A stretch of 64,000 nucleotides of DNA. It comes from Clostridium sp. OM02-18AC. GTDB taxonomy: Bacteria > Bacillota > Clostridia > Lachnospirales > Lachnospiraceae. The position numbers and the translations under genes were made by a program. Every line of letters starts with the position of its first letter. Positions within the stretch are counted from its first letter, which is position 1. The stretch spans positions 141,725 to 205,724 of the forward strand of contig NZ_QULW01000004.1 of assembly GCF_003481825.1 (NCBI RefSeq). Reading direction: 5' to 3'. Under the pieces are notes generated by a model. It ran no database searches. It was not told where the DNA came from and saw only the letters and a list, made by a program, of their open reading frames with translations. Of this stretch, positions 18,045 through 25,877 are shown in pieces.

Positions 18045-18671
18045 TCATTCCTGTGTTGCTATATTTTCAAGCAGTGTCCGGCAGACGCGCCCCAGTGGAA
18101 GCCCGACCACATTATTATAGTCTCCCCGGATTCCTTCTACCCAGACCGCAAAACGTCCCTGAATTCCGTAGGCCCCGGCCTTATCCATAGATTCCCCGGT
18201 TCTGACATATGCTTTGATCTGCTCCATTGTCATTGGGCATACATGTACATCGGTCTTTTCCGCAAAGGTTATGGTTTTCCACTGCTCGCTTGGATTTTCT
18301 CCCGGTTTTCCACAAAATACCAGGGTCACGCCTGTGTATACCTGGTGGATTTTCCCCTGAAAGGATGAGATCATGTGGATGGCATCTGCCTCATCCTTCG
18401 GTTTTCCGAGGATGTTTCCGTCAAATGCCACCACCGTGTCCGCGCCAATCACCACAGCATTCTCACCGGTATGTCTGAAAGCAATGTCTTCTGCTTTCTG
18501 CCTGGAAAGCTCCATCACGACCTCATCCGGCTTTGTGCTGCGGATCACCTCCGTGACATGGCTCGGCTCTACCACCGGCTCTATGCCCGCCTGACGCAAA
18601 AGCTCCAGGCGGCGCGGAGAAGCCGAAGCCAGGATCACGACCGGGTAGTGGTTCTCCATCTGTGTTTTCAT
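18045..18671 (-). CDS. maf: Maf family nucleotide pyrophosphatase
   Basis: House-cleaning enzyme of the Maf/Ham1-like fold that hydrolyses non-canonical or uridine/thymidine nucleoside triphosphates to monophosphates, 208 residues. It shows ASASPRRLELL near residue 15, GADTVVAFDGNILGKP near 76, and AGAYGIQGRFAVWVEGIRGDYNNVVGLP-type C-terminal residues near 165. ATG start at 18671 with GGAG ten bases upstream; an ATG four codons in is also possible. It is followed by the alarmone synthetase gene. Confidence 0.93.
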   Translation of the reverse strand: MKTQMENHYPVVILASASPRRLELLRQAGIEPVVEPSHVTEVIRSTKPDEVVMELSRQKAEDIAFRHTGENAVVIGADTVVAFDGNILGKPKDEADAIHMISSFQGKIHQVYTGVTLVFCGKPGENPSEQWKTITFAEKTDVHVCPMTMEQIKAYVRTGESMDKAGAYGIQGRFAVWVEGIRGDYNNVVGLPLGRVCRTLLENIATQE

Positions 18672-18684
18672 ATTGTTTTATCTC

Positions 18685-18870
18685 CTATTTATACTCTGTT
18701 CCTGCCAGTTCTTCATAAATGGTAAATGCTGCCTCCGAGTCCTGACGCCCGATCAGCTCCCCAAATCCAAGCACATGCAGGATCATGGTCGCGCAGATCC
18801 GGTTCTTCCGCACCGGATTGTATGGTTCGGCTCCATGCCTTCGAAATGAGCGTTCTACCCAAAGCCACAA
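18685..18870 (-). CDS. Unrecognised small ORF between metA and maf, possibly a remnant
   Basis: From a TTG at 18870 the frame gives 61 residues ending 13 bases before maf. The same frame stays open upstream to 18951, right after the metA stop, giving about 88 codons, but with no ATG, GTG or TTG in that extension. The composition looks coding (mostly G/C third positions). The peptide has a Trp/Leu-rich part, RRHGAEPYNPVRKNRI and an acidic end. I do not recognise a family. Either it uses the TTG, or it is a gene whose start was lost by frameshift. Confidence 0.35.
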   Translation of the reverse strand: MWLWVERSFRRHGAEPYNPVRKNRICATMILHVLGFGELIGRQDSEAAFTIYEELAGTEYK

Positions 18871-18947
18871 AAGCCTTACATCTGCTCCCCAAACGATATC
18901 ACATGGAATCTTCCCTTCCGAAAATTCCTGCCGGTGAACTGCTGTCT

Positions 18948-19868
18948 TTACTCTTCATCCGTTGTCAGAATATAATCGGTTGTCTGGTATACATAGAAGT
19001 TCAGCCAGTTTGCATACAGGGTATTCGAGGCATTTCTCCAGGACAGGACCGGAATATTGAACGGATCATTGTCCTCATAATAGTTGCATGGAAGTTCCGG
19101 ATGCAGTCCCTTCTTTAAATCACGGTGATACTCGTTATTTAAGGTCATACGGTCATATTCCGGATGCCCCTGCACAAAGATCTGGCTTCCGGTATTGTTA
19201 AGTACCAAGAAAATACCGGCCTCCGGGGACTCTGCCGCAATCGTCAGCTCCGGATGCTTTTCTATGTCTTTCCGGCGCACCTCAGTATAGCGGGAATGCG
19301 GCGCCATCACGTAATCGTCCATGCTGCGGACTAACGGGATCTTGCGGTTTAAGATCTTGTGCCGGTAGATTCCTGCTAATTTCTTTTCTCTTTTGTATTT
19401 CGGAATGCCGTAATGGTAATATAAACCTGCCTGCGCTCCCCAGCAGATATGAAGGGTGGAATGCACGTGGGTCTTGCTCCACTCCATGATCTTCGTCAGC
19501 TCGTCCCAGTAATTGACTTCCTCAAACTCCATATTTTCTACCGGTGCCCCGGTGATGATCATACCATCAAATTTCTGACGGCGGATCTCATCGAACGTCA
19601 CATAGAATTTATTCAGATGACTGGCCGAGGTATTCTTGGAAACGTGCGTGGAAAGCATCAAAAAGGTGCAGTCCACCTGCAGGGGTGTATTGGAAAGTGC
19701 CCGGAGAAGCTGGGTTTCCGTATCCTCCTTGATCGGCATCAGGTTTAAGATCAGGATCTGAAGCGGACGGATATCCTGACTCATCGCACGGTTCTCGTCC
19801 ATCACGAATATATTTTCCGATTCCAGAATGGCTCTGGCCGGCAGATCATTTTGTACTTTAATCGGCAT
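18948..19868 (-). CDS. metA: Homoserine O-acyltransferase MetA, predicted acetyl-specific
   Basis: Acylates homoserine in the first committed step of methionine synthesis, 306 residues. The catalytic Cys is in HICWGAQAG near residue 142. The His/Glu pair is in FVQGHPEYDR near 235. The acyl-specificity position reads GAPVE near 107-111: glutamate rather than glycine there is associated with acetyl-CoA use in Bacillus-type MetA. So the product is probably O-acetylhomoserine. The start ATG at 19868 lies inside the last codons of ligA (11-base overlap), so the two are translationally coupled. Confidence 0.93.
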   Translation of the reverse strand: MPIKVQNDLPARAILESENIFVMDENRAMSQDIRPLQILILNLMPIKEDTETQLLRALSNTPLQVDCTFLMLSTHVSKNTSASHLNKFYVTFDEIRRQKFDGMIITGAPVENMEFEEVNYWDELTKIMEWSKTHVHSTLHICWGAQAGLYYHYGIPKYKREKKLAGIYRHKILNRKIPLVRSMDDYVMAPHSRYTEVRRKDIEKHPELTIAAESPEAGIFLVLNNTGSQIFVQGHPEYDRMTLNNEYHRDLKKGLHPELPCNYYEDNDPFNIPVLSWRNASNTLYANWLNFYVYQTTDYILTTDEE

Positions 19869-21921
19869 TGTTTTCTTCCCCCATCATGTTCAGGAAATCC
19901 TGCTCGGAAATGATCGGGATCCCCAGTTCTTTTGCTTTTTTATTTTTTGACGAATTCGAAGTCACATCATTGTTGATCAGATACGTAGTCTTTGCGGTGA
20001 CCGAACCGGTCGCTTTTCCGCCGCGTGCCTCAATGGCCGCCTGCAGTTCCTTCCGGTTTGCAAAATGCTCTACCGTTCCGGTGATGACAAAAGTCATCCC
20101 CGCAAATACCGCTGCCTCTGTATTTTCCGAAACTTTCTCTATGGTAAGCTCTGCAAGCAGATCATCCACCAGCTTTGCGTTTTTCTCAGATGCGAAGTAT
20201 GCGATCCACGCATCGGCTAAAACTGCGCCGATTCCATCAACCGCAGTCAGTTCTTCCTCCGTGGCATGGCGCATCCGTTCGAAATCATAGTCGAAAGACC
20301 GGCACAGCATCTTCGCATTCGCCAGCCCAATGCCTGCCACACCAATGCCGTAAACCACACGGACCAGATTGGTGTGGGAAGCCTTTTTCACGGCTGCCAT
20401 CAGATTCTCGTAGGACTTTTCGCCAAAGCCCTCCATCGAAACAATCGCCTCACGATGGCGGTCCAGATGAAAGATATCGGCATAGCTGTGGATGAACCCA
20501 GCTGCAATAAACTTCTCCAGGGTTGCCTCGGAAAGGCCGTCAATGTTTAACGCGTCACGGCTCACCAGCAGAGAAAAACTCTTGATCTTCTTTGCCTGGC
20601 AGTCCGGATTCGTGCAATATAAGGATTTTACATCATTCATCTGGCGGATCTGGGTCTCGCCGCCGCAGACCGGGCAGATCTTCGGAATCACAATCGTTCC
20701 GCTGCGAGTTAAATTCTCGGCAATCTGCGGAATGATCATGTTCGCCTTATATACCGTAATGGTATCACCTACCCCCAGCTCCATCGCTTCCATGATGCTG
20801 ATGTTGTGGACGCTGGCCCGGCTTACCGTGGTCCCCTCAAGTTCCACCGGATCAAAAATCGCCACCGGGTTGATCAGACCGGTCCGGGATGCACTCCATT
20901 CAATCTCCCGAAGCGTGGTCTCGCGGATTTCATCCGCCCATTTAAAAGCAATGGAATTGCGCGGGAATTTTGCTGTGCGGCCAAGCGCATCGCCGTAGGC
21001 AATGTCATCCATCAGAAGTACCAGACCGTCAGAGGGGATATCATAGCTCTGGATTGCCTCGGCAAATTCTGCCACTGCATCCGGCAGTGTGGCAGCCGTC
21101 ACTTCCTTGTATTCCACCACATCAAAGCCCTGTGTCTTCAGCCACTCGAACTGCTCTTTGCGGGAATTGTGGAAACGACCATGATCTGTTCCATCGTCCA
21201 CAATTGCATCCACGCCATCTGCATTTGCTGCATCTGGTGCCTGCGTATCCGCCGGATTTACCGCCCGCACCAGCATGAATGCCTCAAAATTCACATTCCG
21301 CTTCGCCGTGATCTCATTGTTTAACTGACGCACAGAGCCGCTGCATAAGTTTCTCGGGTTCTTGTACTTCGCATCCACATCCTCGATTTCTTCATTGATG
21401 CGTGCAAAGTCCGAATATTTGATGATTGCCTCCCCGCGAAGGATCAGCTGTCCCTGATACGGGATCCGAAGCGGCACATTGGAAAATACCTTCGCATTGT
21501 TGGTGATGACCTCACCGATCTCGCCATTGCCGCGGGTGACTGCTTTCACCAGCTCACCGCCCTCATATGTCAGAACAATGGTCAGACCATCCAGCTTCCA
21601 GGATAAAAGTCCCTTCTGGGTTCCCAGCCACTCCTGAAGAACCGGAACTTCTTTTGTCTTATCCAAAGAAAGCATCGGTGCCTCGTGCGCCTCCTTCGGA
21701 AGTTCGCTCAATACTTCATAACCTACCTTCTGGGTCGGGCTTCCGGCCAATACCATGCCAGTTTCCTTTTCCAACTGCAGCAATTCATCATACAGCCGGT
21801 CATATTCAAAATTGCTCATGATCTCGCGGCTCTCCTGGTAGTACGCCCTGGATGCCGCCAAAAGCTGCCGGTGCAGCTCTTTCATGCGCATGATCTTATC
21901 ATCATTCTTTCTCTGATCCAT
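19858..21921 (-). CDS. ligA: NAD-dependent DNA ligase LigA
   Basis: Seals nicks using NAD+, about 687 residues. It has an N-terminal Ia region, an adenylation motif with the AMP-accepting lysine in SWKLDGLTIV near 110 (KLDG rather than the more common KIDG/KVDG), and an OB domain. A four-cysteine zinc finger follows (CPVCG and CTNPDC near 415-435), then helix-hairpin-helix repeats and a C-terminal BRCT domain (from about 610). An Ala/Asp-rich insert of about 30 residues sits near 225-255. A GTG three codons upstream is open, but AGGTGA favours the ATG at 21921. It is of the variant type common in Lachnospiraceae. Confidence 0.93.
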   Translation of the reverse strand: MDQRKNDDKIMRMKELHRQLLAASRAYYQESREIMSNFEYDRLYDELLQLEKETGMVLAGSPTQKVGYEVLSELPKEAHEAPMLSLDKTKEVPVLQEWLGTQKGLLSWKLDGLTIVLTYEGGELVKAVTRGNGEIGEVITNNAKVFSNVPLRIPYQGQLILRGEAIIKYSDFARINEEIEDVDAKYKNPRNLCSGSVRQLNNEITAKRNVNFEAFMLVRAVNPADTQAPDAANADGVDAIVDDGTDHGRFHNSRKEQFEWLKTQGFDVVEYKEVTAATLPDAVAEFAEAIQSYDIPSDGLVLLMDDIAYGDALGRTAKFPRNSIAFKWADEIRETTLREIEWSASRTGLINPVAIFDPVELEGTTVSRASVHNISIMEAMELGVGDTITVYKANMIIPQIAENLTRSGTIVIPKICPVCGGETQIRQMNDVKSLYCTNPDCQAKKIKSFSLLVSRDALNIDGLSEATLEKFIAAGFIHSYADIFHLDRHREAIVSMEGFGEKSYENLMAAVKKASHTNLVRVVYGIGVAGIGLANAKMLCRSFDYDFERMRHATEEELTAVDGIGAVLADAWIAYFASEKNAKLVDDLLAELTIEKVSENTEAAVFAGMTFVITGTVEHFANRKELQAAIEARGGKATGSVTAKTTYLINNDVTSNSSKNKKAKELGIPIISEQDFLNMMGEENNAD

Positions 21922-21959
21922 TCTCGTCACCTGCCATTTTCCTGTCTTGGATTCATTTT

Positions 21960-22727
21960 CTACTCGTCTCCGCCTTCCAGAAGTTCCTCACGCTCCAGAC
22001 GCGCCTGCTCCAACTGCCATTCCAATTCTTCCATCTCCTGCAGTGTTACCCGGCGGAAATCCCCAGTATTTAATTTGCCCAGATGAATGTTCATGATACG
22101 GATCCGCTTTAAAGTCACCACACGGTAGCCGAGCTCCGCGCACATGCGGCGGATCTGGCGGTTTAATCCCTGTGTCAGGATGATCTTAAACGATTTCAAG
22201 CCGGTTGCTTCCACCTGACATGGTCTTGTGGTCACTCCAAGCTCCTTTAATTCCACACCCTCACGCATCTTCTTTAAAAATGCGGCATTGAACGGCTGAT
22301 CTACCGTGACCAGATACTCTTTCTCATGGAAATTGCCTGCATGCATGATCTCGTTAGCCAGTTCTCCCTGATTCGTCATAAGGAGAAGTCCCTCGGAATC
22401 CTTATCCAGACGTCCCACCGGATACACACGCGCCGGATACTGGATCAGATCCACAACGTTCATCGCACGGTCCTTATCGGAAGTGGTGCATACCACTCCA
22501 CGCGGCTTATTCACAACCAGAAGCACCGGTTTTACTTTTTTGCCGCCCGCCGCCTTTCCAACCGGCTTTCCATCACAGACGATCACTTCCTGACCTGTTA
22601 CTTTTTCTCCCATCTGGGCCTTCCGGCCGTTGATGGTCACCTTTCCTGCCTCGATCAGGCGGTCTGCCTCACGGCGGGAGCAGATTCCCTGCTCACTCAA
22701 ATATTTGTTTAAACGGATTTCTTCCAT
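21960..22727 (-). CDS. 23S rRNA pseudouridine synthase, RluF/RsuA family
   Basis: 255-residue pseudouridine synthase. An N-terminal S4 RNA-binding domain (about 1-60, RLNKYLSEQGICSRREADRL) is followed by the catalytic domain, with the Asp nucleophile in GRLDKDSEGL near 115. The LTQGLNRQIRRM motif is near 190. The stretch HEKEYLVTV and the ending RIMNIHLG match RluF more closely than RluB. The substrate is probably a single uridine of 23S rRNA. It is upstream of ligA by about 38 bases. An acidic tail of about 25 residues ends the protein. Confidence 0.88.
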   Translation of the reverse strand: MEEIRLNKYLSEQGICSRREADRLIEAGKVTINGRKAQMGEKVTGQEVIVCDGKPVGKAAGGKKVKPVLLVVNKPRGVVCTTSDKDRAMNVVDLIQYPARVYPVGRLDKDSEGLLLMTNQGELANEIMHAGNFHEKEYLVTVDQPFNAAFLKKMREGVELKELGVTTRPCQVEATGLKSFKIILTQGLNRQIRRMCAELGYRVVTLKRIRIMNIHLGKLNTGDFRRVTLQEMEELEWQLEQARLEREELLEGGDE

Positions 22728-22889
22728 GTTTGCTTCCTTTCCGGTTACTGTTCACGCGTTGCCCAAACAGTATACAGTAACCCTTTCCGTACCTTCTGCA
22801 CAGGTTTCTTTGCATGCACAGGCTTTTTCAATCCCTTTTTTGCACAGGTCTCTTTTATCATGCACCGGCTCCTTTTATAAGCCGAAAAT

Positions 22890-22916
22890 GGCTATCCCCA
22901 AACCATGGAGATAGCC
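22890..22916 (-). terminator. Terminator after queA
   Basis: GGCTATC (22890-22896) pairs with GATAGCC (22910-22916), with further CCCC/GG pairing inside. On the minus strand ATTTTC follows. It sits about 20 bases after the queA stop. Confidence 0.65.
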
Positions 22917-22936
22917 TGTATTGCTTCCCCGCGTCC

Positions 22937-23974
22937 TTAGTCGTGGATGAACATGGCATCCCCAAAACTAAAGAAACGGTACCGTTCCTTAATTGCTTCG
23001 TTATACGCATTCAGAATATGTTCCCGTCCTGCCAGCGCAGAAACCAGCATCACCAGAGTCGACTCCGGCAGATGGAAGTTTGTAATCAGGCAATCCAGGA
23101 TCTTGAATTTATAACCCGGGTAAATAAAAATCTCCGTCCAGCCGCTTCCAGCCTTTAAGATTCCATCTTCCCCGGCTGCAGACTCGATGGTACGGCAGCT
23201 GGTCGTACCAACGCAGATCACGCGTCCGCCCGCTGCTTTCGTGTCGTTGATCTTCTTCGCCTCGGATTCTTCTACCATATAAAACTCCGAGTGCATGTGG
23301 TGCTCCAGCACATTCTCCACCTTAACCGGACGGAACGTGCCAAGACCAACGTGCAGCGTTACATGGGCAATTTTCACGCCCATTGCCTCGATCTGCGCGA
23401 GCAGCTCCTTCGTAAAATGCAGACCTGCGGTCGGCGCAGCAGCAGAGCCGTCATGCTCCGCGTACACGGTCTGATAACGGTTCTTATCCTTTAACTGATG
23501 GGTAATGTATGGCGGAAGCGGCATCTGTCCTAACTGGTCCAGGATTTCCTCAAAAATGCCCTCATAAGAAAACTGGATCAGGCGGTTGCCCTCCTCCACA
23601 ACATCGATGACGGTACCCTTTAACAGACCTTCGCCAAACACGATCACCGTGCCCGGCTTGCACTTTTTGCCCGGCTTTACCAGAGTCTCCCAGATATCGT
23701 TCTCACGGCGCTTTAACAAAAGCACCTCGATTTTCGCCTGTGTATCCTCCTTCACGCCAAACAGACGCGCCGGGATTACCTTGGTGTTGTTGATGACCAG
23801 ACAGTCACCCGGTCTTAAATACTCCGTAATGTCACGGAAATGGCGGTGCTCCATCTCTCCGGTGTTCTTGTCCAGCACCAGGAGTCTGGAGGCAGAACGA
23901 TCCTCCAGCGGATCCTGGGCGATCAGCTCCTGTGGGAGGTCAAAATCAAAGTCTTTTACATTCATGGTTTCCAT
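22937..23974 (-). CDS. queA: S-adenosylmethionine:tRNA ribosyltransferase-isomerase QueA
   Basis: Transfers and isomerises the ribosyl group of SAM onto preQ1 in tRNA to give epoxyqueuosine, 345 residues. Typical stretches are DFDFDLPQELIAQ at the N-terminus, VINNTKVIPARLFG near 78, AAPTAGLHFT near 180, HVTLHVGLGTFRPV near 205 and NFHLPESTLVMLVSA near 300. Two in-frame ATG codons three codons apart are possible starts; the RBS is weak for both. It follows the hypothetical membrane protein gene and ends at a terminator. No tgt gene is adjacent. Confidence 0.95.
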   Translation of the reverse strand: METMNVKDFDFDLPQELIAQDPLEDRSASRLLVLDKNTGEMEHRHFRDITEYLRPGDCLVINNTKVIPARLFGVKEDTQAKIEVLLLKRRENDIWETLVKPGKKCKPGTVIVFGEGLLKGTVIDVVEEGNRLIQFSYEGIFEEILDQLGQMPLPPYITHQLKDKNRYQTVYAEHDGSAAAPTAGLHFTKELLAQIEAMGVKIAHVTLHVGLGTFRPVKVENVLEHHMHSEFYMVEESEAKKINDTKAAGGRVICVGTTSCRTIESAAGEDGILKAGSGWTEIFIYPGYKFKILDCLITNFHLPESTLVMLVSALAGREHILNAYNEAIKERYRFFSFGDAMFIHD

Positions 23975-24024
23975 TTATCTTATCTTCTTTCTTTTCTTCA
24001 CTTTTTGTTTGTTTTTTCTTGCCT

Positions 24025-24087
24025 GGCTCTTTGCTCTCGCTTTGTGCCTTGCTCTTGCTTTACGCCTTGCTCTTGCTTTGCTTATCT
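24025..24087. repeat. Imperfect 18-bp tandem repeat
   Basis: About three degenerate copies of a unit like TTGCTCTTGCTTTACGCC lie in the gap between queA and the upstream hypothetical gene. On the minus strand they read as purine-rich AAGCAAGAGCAAGGC units close before the queA start region. Confidence 0.6.
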
Positions 24088-24093
24088 TTCATT

Positions 24094-25110
24094 CTAATTT
24101 GCGGTATCCGCTGCTGTGCTGTCACCAGACTCCGCACCGATGCTTACCTCGGAACCTGCGGTTGTTTCCACGGCTGTTTCTGCACCTGTCTCCTGCACGC
24201 TTCCTTCACTCGATTCCGAAGAAGCTGCTGCACCATCTTCCCCGCTCTCAGAGGTTTCCCCGTCTCCAATCACTACCTCCGGCTCGTCCCCATTGTCGTA
24301 AACCGGAGAGCCGTCACGCAGCACACCGTAAACGCTGTTTAAATCCTCGTCTGAATTCAACGCTTCTTTCAATTTCACATTCACACTGGAAGCAAGCTTT
24401 CTCACCTCTTCCGAGTGATTGGAAACATCGATCAGCTGCAGAACCTCTTCCGAAAGGTTTTCATCCTGGATGATATGGTAATTGCCCTCACTGTCTTTCT
24501 CCACGTAGCACCACATAATCATAGGTGCCGCAGTTTTTACGGAATGAAACTTAATATCTGCCAGTGCATAGACCAGCCAGCTGTCTGCCGTCGCGCCATC
24601 GCGCACATAGGTTGTAATATTGTCAAACTCCTGCACATACTTGGAATTGCTGCGCAGGCGGGTTTTCTCGTGCTCCAGCTCCGTAAAGGAAAGACCAGAG
24701 ATACCATAAATCTCATTCATGGTATCCGCATCCGCACTGGCCCGTGCTGCAAAGTATTTTTTCATCAGATCCAGTACTTCCGGAACACTGTCGTGCATCA
24801 GGGTCTCTGTCGCATAAGGATCTCCGTTTTCATCCCCGGAAGTTTCCTCTTCTGCTGCAGACTCATCCGCAGTGTCTAACTCCGTAGAATCGCTCTCCGG
24901 CTCTGCAGCCATTGTCTCTGTTTCTGACGGTTCTGTTTCCACCGTTTCCGTCGCTGCTGCCGGTTCTGCTGCCCGCTTTTTCCCGTAGTCTGCAAGCACA
25001 ATGATGATCATGAGTACAATGACTACGAGCGGAACAACCAGAACCGGAAGCAATGCCTTTTTCTCTGTATCTGTATCTTTTTTCCCAAAAGAATTCCAGT
25101 TATCTTTCAT
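24094..25110 (-). CDS. Membrane-anchored hypothetical protein with acidic linkers
   Basis: 338 residues, no family recognised with certainty. A short Lys/Asp-rich N-terminus is followed by one strong membrane helix (about 18-40) and a Thr/Glu/Ser-rich linker (about 45-100). Then comes a folded domain (about 105-265), and finally an acidic Ser/Glu/Gly tail of about 70 residues. The topology suggests an N-in anchor with the domain outside the cell. The folded part (FTELEHEKTRLRSNSKYVQEF region) looks like a small alpha+beta fold of the kind found in extracytoplasmic clostridial proteins. ATG at 25110 with GGAGG upstream and its own promoter. Confidence 0.75.
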   Translation of the reverse strand: MKDNWNSFGKKDTDTEKKALLPVLVVPLVVIVLMIIIVLADYGKKRAAEPAAATETVETEPSETETMAAEPESDSTELDTADESAAEEETSGDENGDPYATETLMHDSVPEVLDLMKKYFAARASADADTMNEIYGISGLSFTELEHEKTRLRSNSKYVQEFDNITTYVRDGATADSWLVYALADIKFHSVKTAAPMIMWCYVEKDSEGNYHIIQDENLSEEVLQLIDVSNHSEEVRKLASSVNVKLKEALNSDEDLNSVYGVLRDGSPVYDNGDEPEVVIGDGETSESGEDGAAASSESSEGSVQETGAETAVETTAGSEVSIGAESGDSTAADTAN

Positions 25111-25137
25111 AAAATAGGACCTCCAATCAGTACTAAC

Positions 25138-25166
25138 ATCATATCAAATGAGGAATAAAAAATCAA
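25138..25166 (-). promoter_or_regulatory. Promoter of the membrane-anchored hypothetical gene
   Basis: TTGATT (25161-25166) and TATGAT (25138-25143) with a 17-base spacer on the minus strand, about 28 bases before the start codon. Confidence 0.6.
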
Positions 25167-25175
25167 CAAATCCCC

Positions 25176-25204
25176 TTGCAAATTAGAAAAAAGTATAGTA
25201 TCAT
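25176..25204 (+). promoter_or_regulatory. Promoter of tRNA-Arg(CCG)
   Basis: TTGCAA (25176-25181) and TATCAT (25199-25204), 17-base spacer, ending nine bases before the mature tRNA. It is back-to-back with the minus-strand promoter at 25138-25166. Confidence 0.6.
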
Positions 25205-25213
25205 GATAGAGAT

Positions 25214-25285
25214 GCGTCTGTAGCTCAGTGGATAGAGCAGTGGCCTCCGGAGCCGCGTGCGTAGGTTCGATTCCTATCAGACGCA
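25214..25285 (+). tRNA. tRNA-Arg (anticodon CCG)
   Basis: 72 nt without CCA. The acceptor GCGTCTG pairs with CAGACGC and the discriminator is A. The anticodon stem GTGGC/GCCGC holds loop CTCCGGA, so the anticodon is CCG (reads CGG). The TTCGATT T-loop is intact. It has its own promoter and a strong terminator. Confidence 0.95.
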
Positions 25286-25291
25286 TTATTT

Positions 25292-25344
25292 AAAAATCCA
25301 GTATTCAGGCTAGTTGTTACGCTTTGTCTGAATACTGGATTTTT
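25292..25344 (+). terminator. Terminator after tRNA-Arg(CCG)
   Basis: A perfect 17-bp stem (25292-25308 with 25328-25344) ends in a run of five T. It starts seven bases after the tRNA. Confidence 0.85.
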
Positions 25345-25377
25345 CACATTTTTCATAAAATTCAGGAGGATTTTCCC

Positions 25378-25860
25378 ATGTTGATCAGAACCGCATCCAT
25401 GAACGATCTTGACGCAGTCACAGCAGTCGAATCCGAATGCTTTCCTGCAGCAGAAGCAGCTACCCGCGCTGAATTTGCCAAACGTCTCTCCCACTACGCC
25501 AACCATTTCTGGCTGATGTTCGATGAGGACAAACTAATTGCTTTTGTAGACGGTATGGTGACAGATGCCGCCGACCTCACCGATGAAATGTATGAGTGTG
25601 CCGATCTGCACGATGAAAAAGGTGCCTGGCAGATGATTTTCGGTGTAAACACCATTCCGCAATACCGCAATCATGGTTATGCCGGAGAACTCATCCGACG
25701 CGCCATTGCCGACGCCAGAGACCAGGGCCGCAAAGGGCTGGTACTTACCTGCAAAGACAAACTGATCCATTATTACGCCAGATTCGGCTTTCAAAATGAA
25801 GGTGTTTCCGCATCCGTGCACGGCAATGTGACGTGGTATCAGATGCGGCTGACCTTCTGA
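25378..25860 (+). CDS. GNAT family N-acetyltransferase
   Basis: 160 residues. The acetyl-CoA-binding core shows FGVNTIPQYRNHGYAGELI near residue 90 (the Q-x-x-G-x-A-type pyrophosphate loop) and ends with HYYARFGFQNEG near 130. The N-terminus (MLIRTASMNDLDAV) is typical of the fold. The substrate is unknown. The open frame extends upstream, but AGGAGG seven bases before the ATG at 25378 fixes the start. It lies after the tRNA-Arg terminator and converges with the DUF1576 gene. Confidence 0.88.
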   Translation: MLIRTASMNDLDAVTAVESECFPAAEAATRAEFAKRLSHYANHFWLMFDEDKLIAFVDGMVTDAADLTDEMYECADLHDEKGAWQMIFGVNTIPQYRNHGYAGELIRRAIADARDQGRKGLVLTCKDKLIHYYARFGFQNEGVSASVHGNVTWYQMRLTF

Positions 25861-25877
25861 AAATAAACAATACGCTG

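Noticed and set aside
22728..22889. Riboswitch or T-box leader before rluF/ligA/metA
   Set aside because: Only scattered short GCACAGG repeats and no conserved T-box or SAM-box pattern could be identified.
24025..24087. CRISPR-like repeat
   Set aside because: The units are contiguous, degenerate and only 18 bases, with no spacers.
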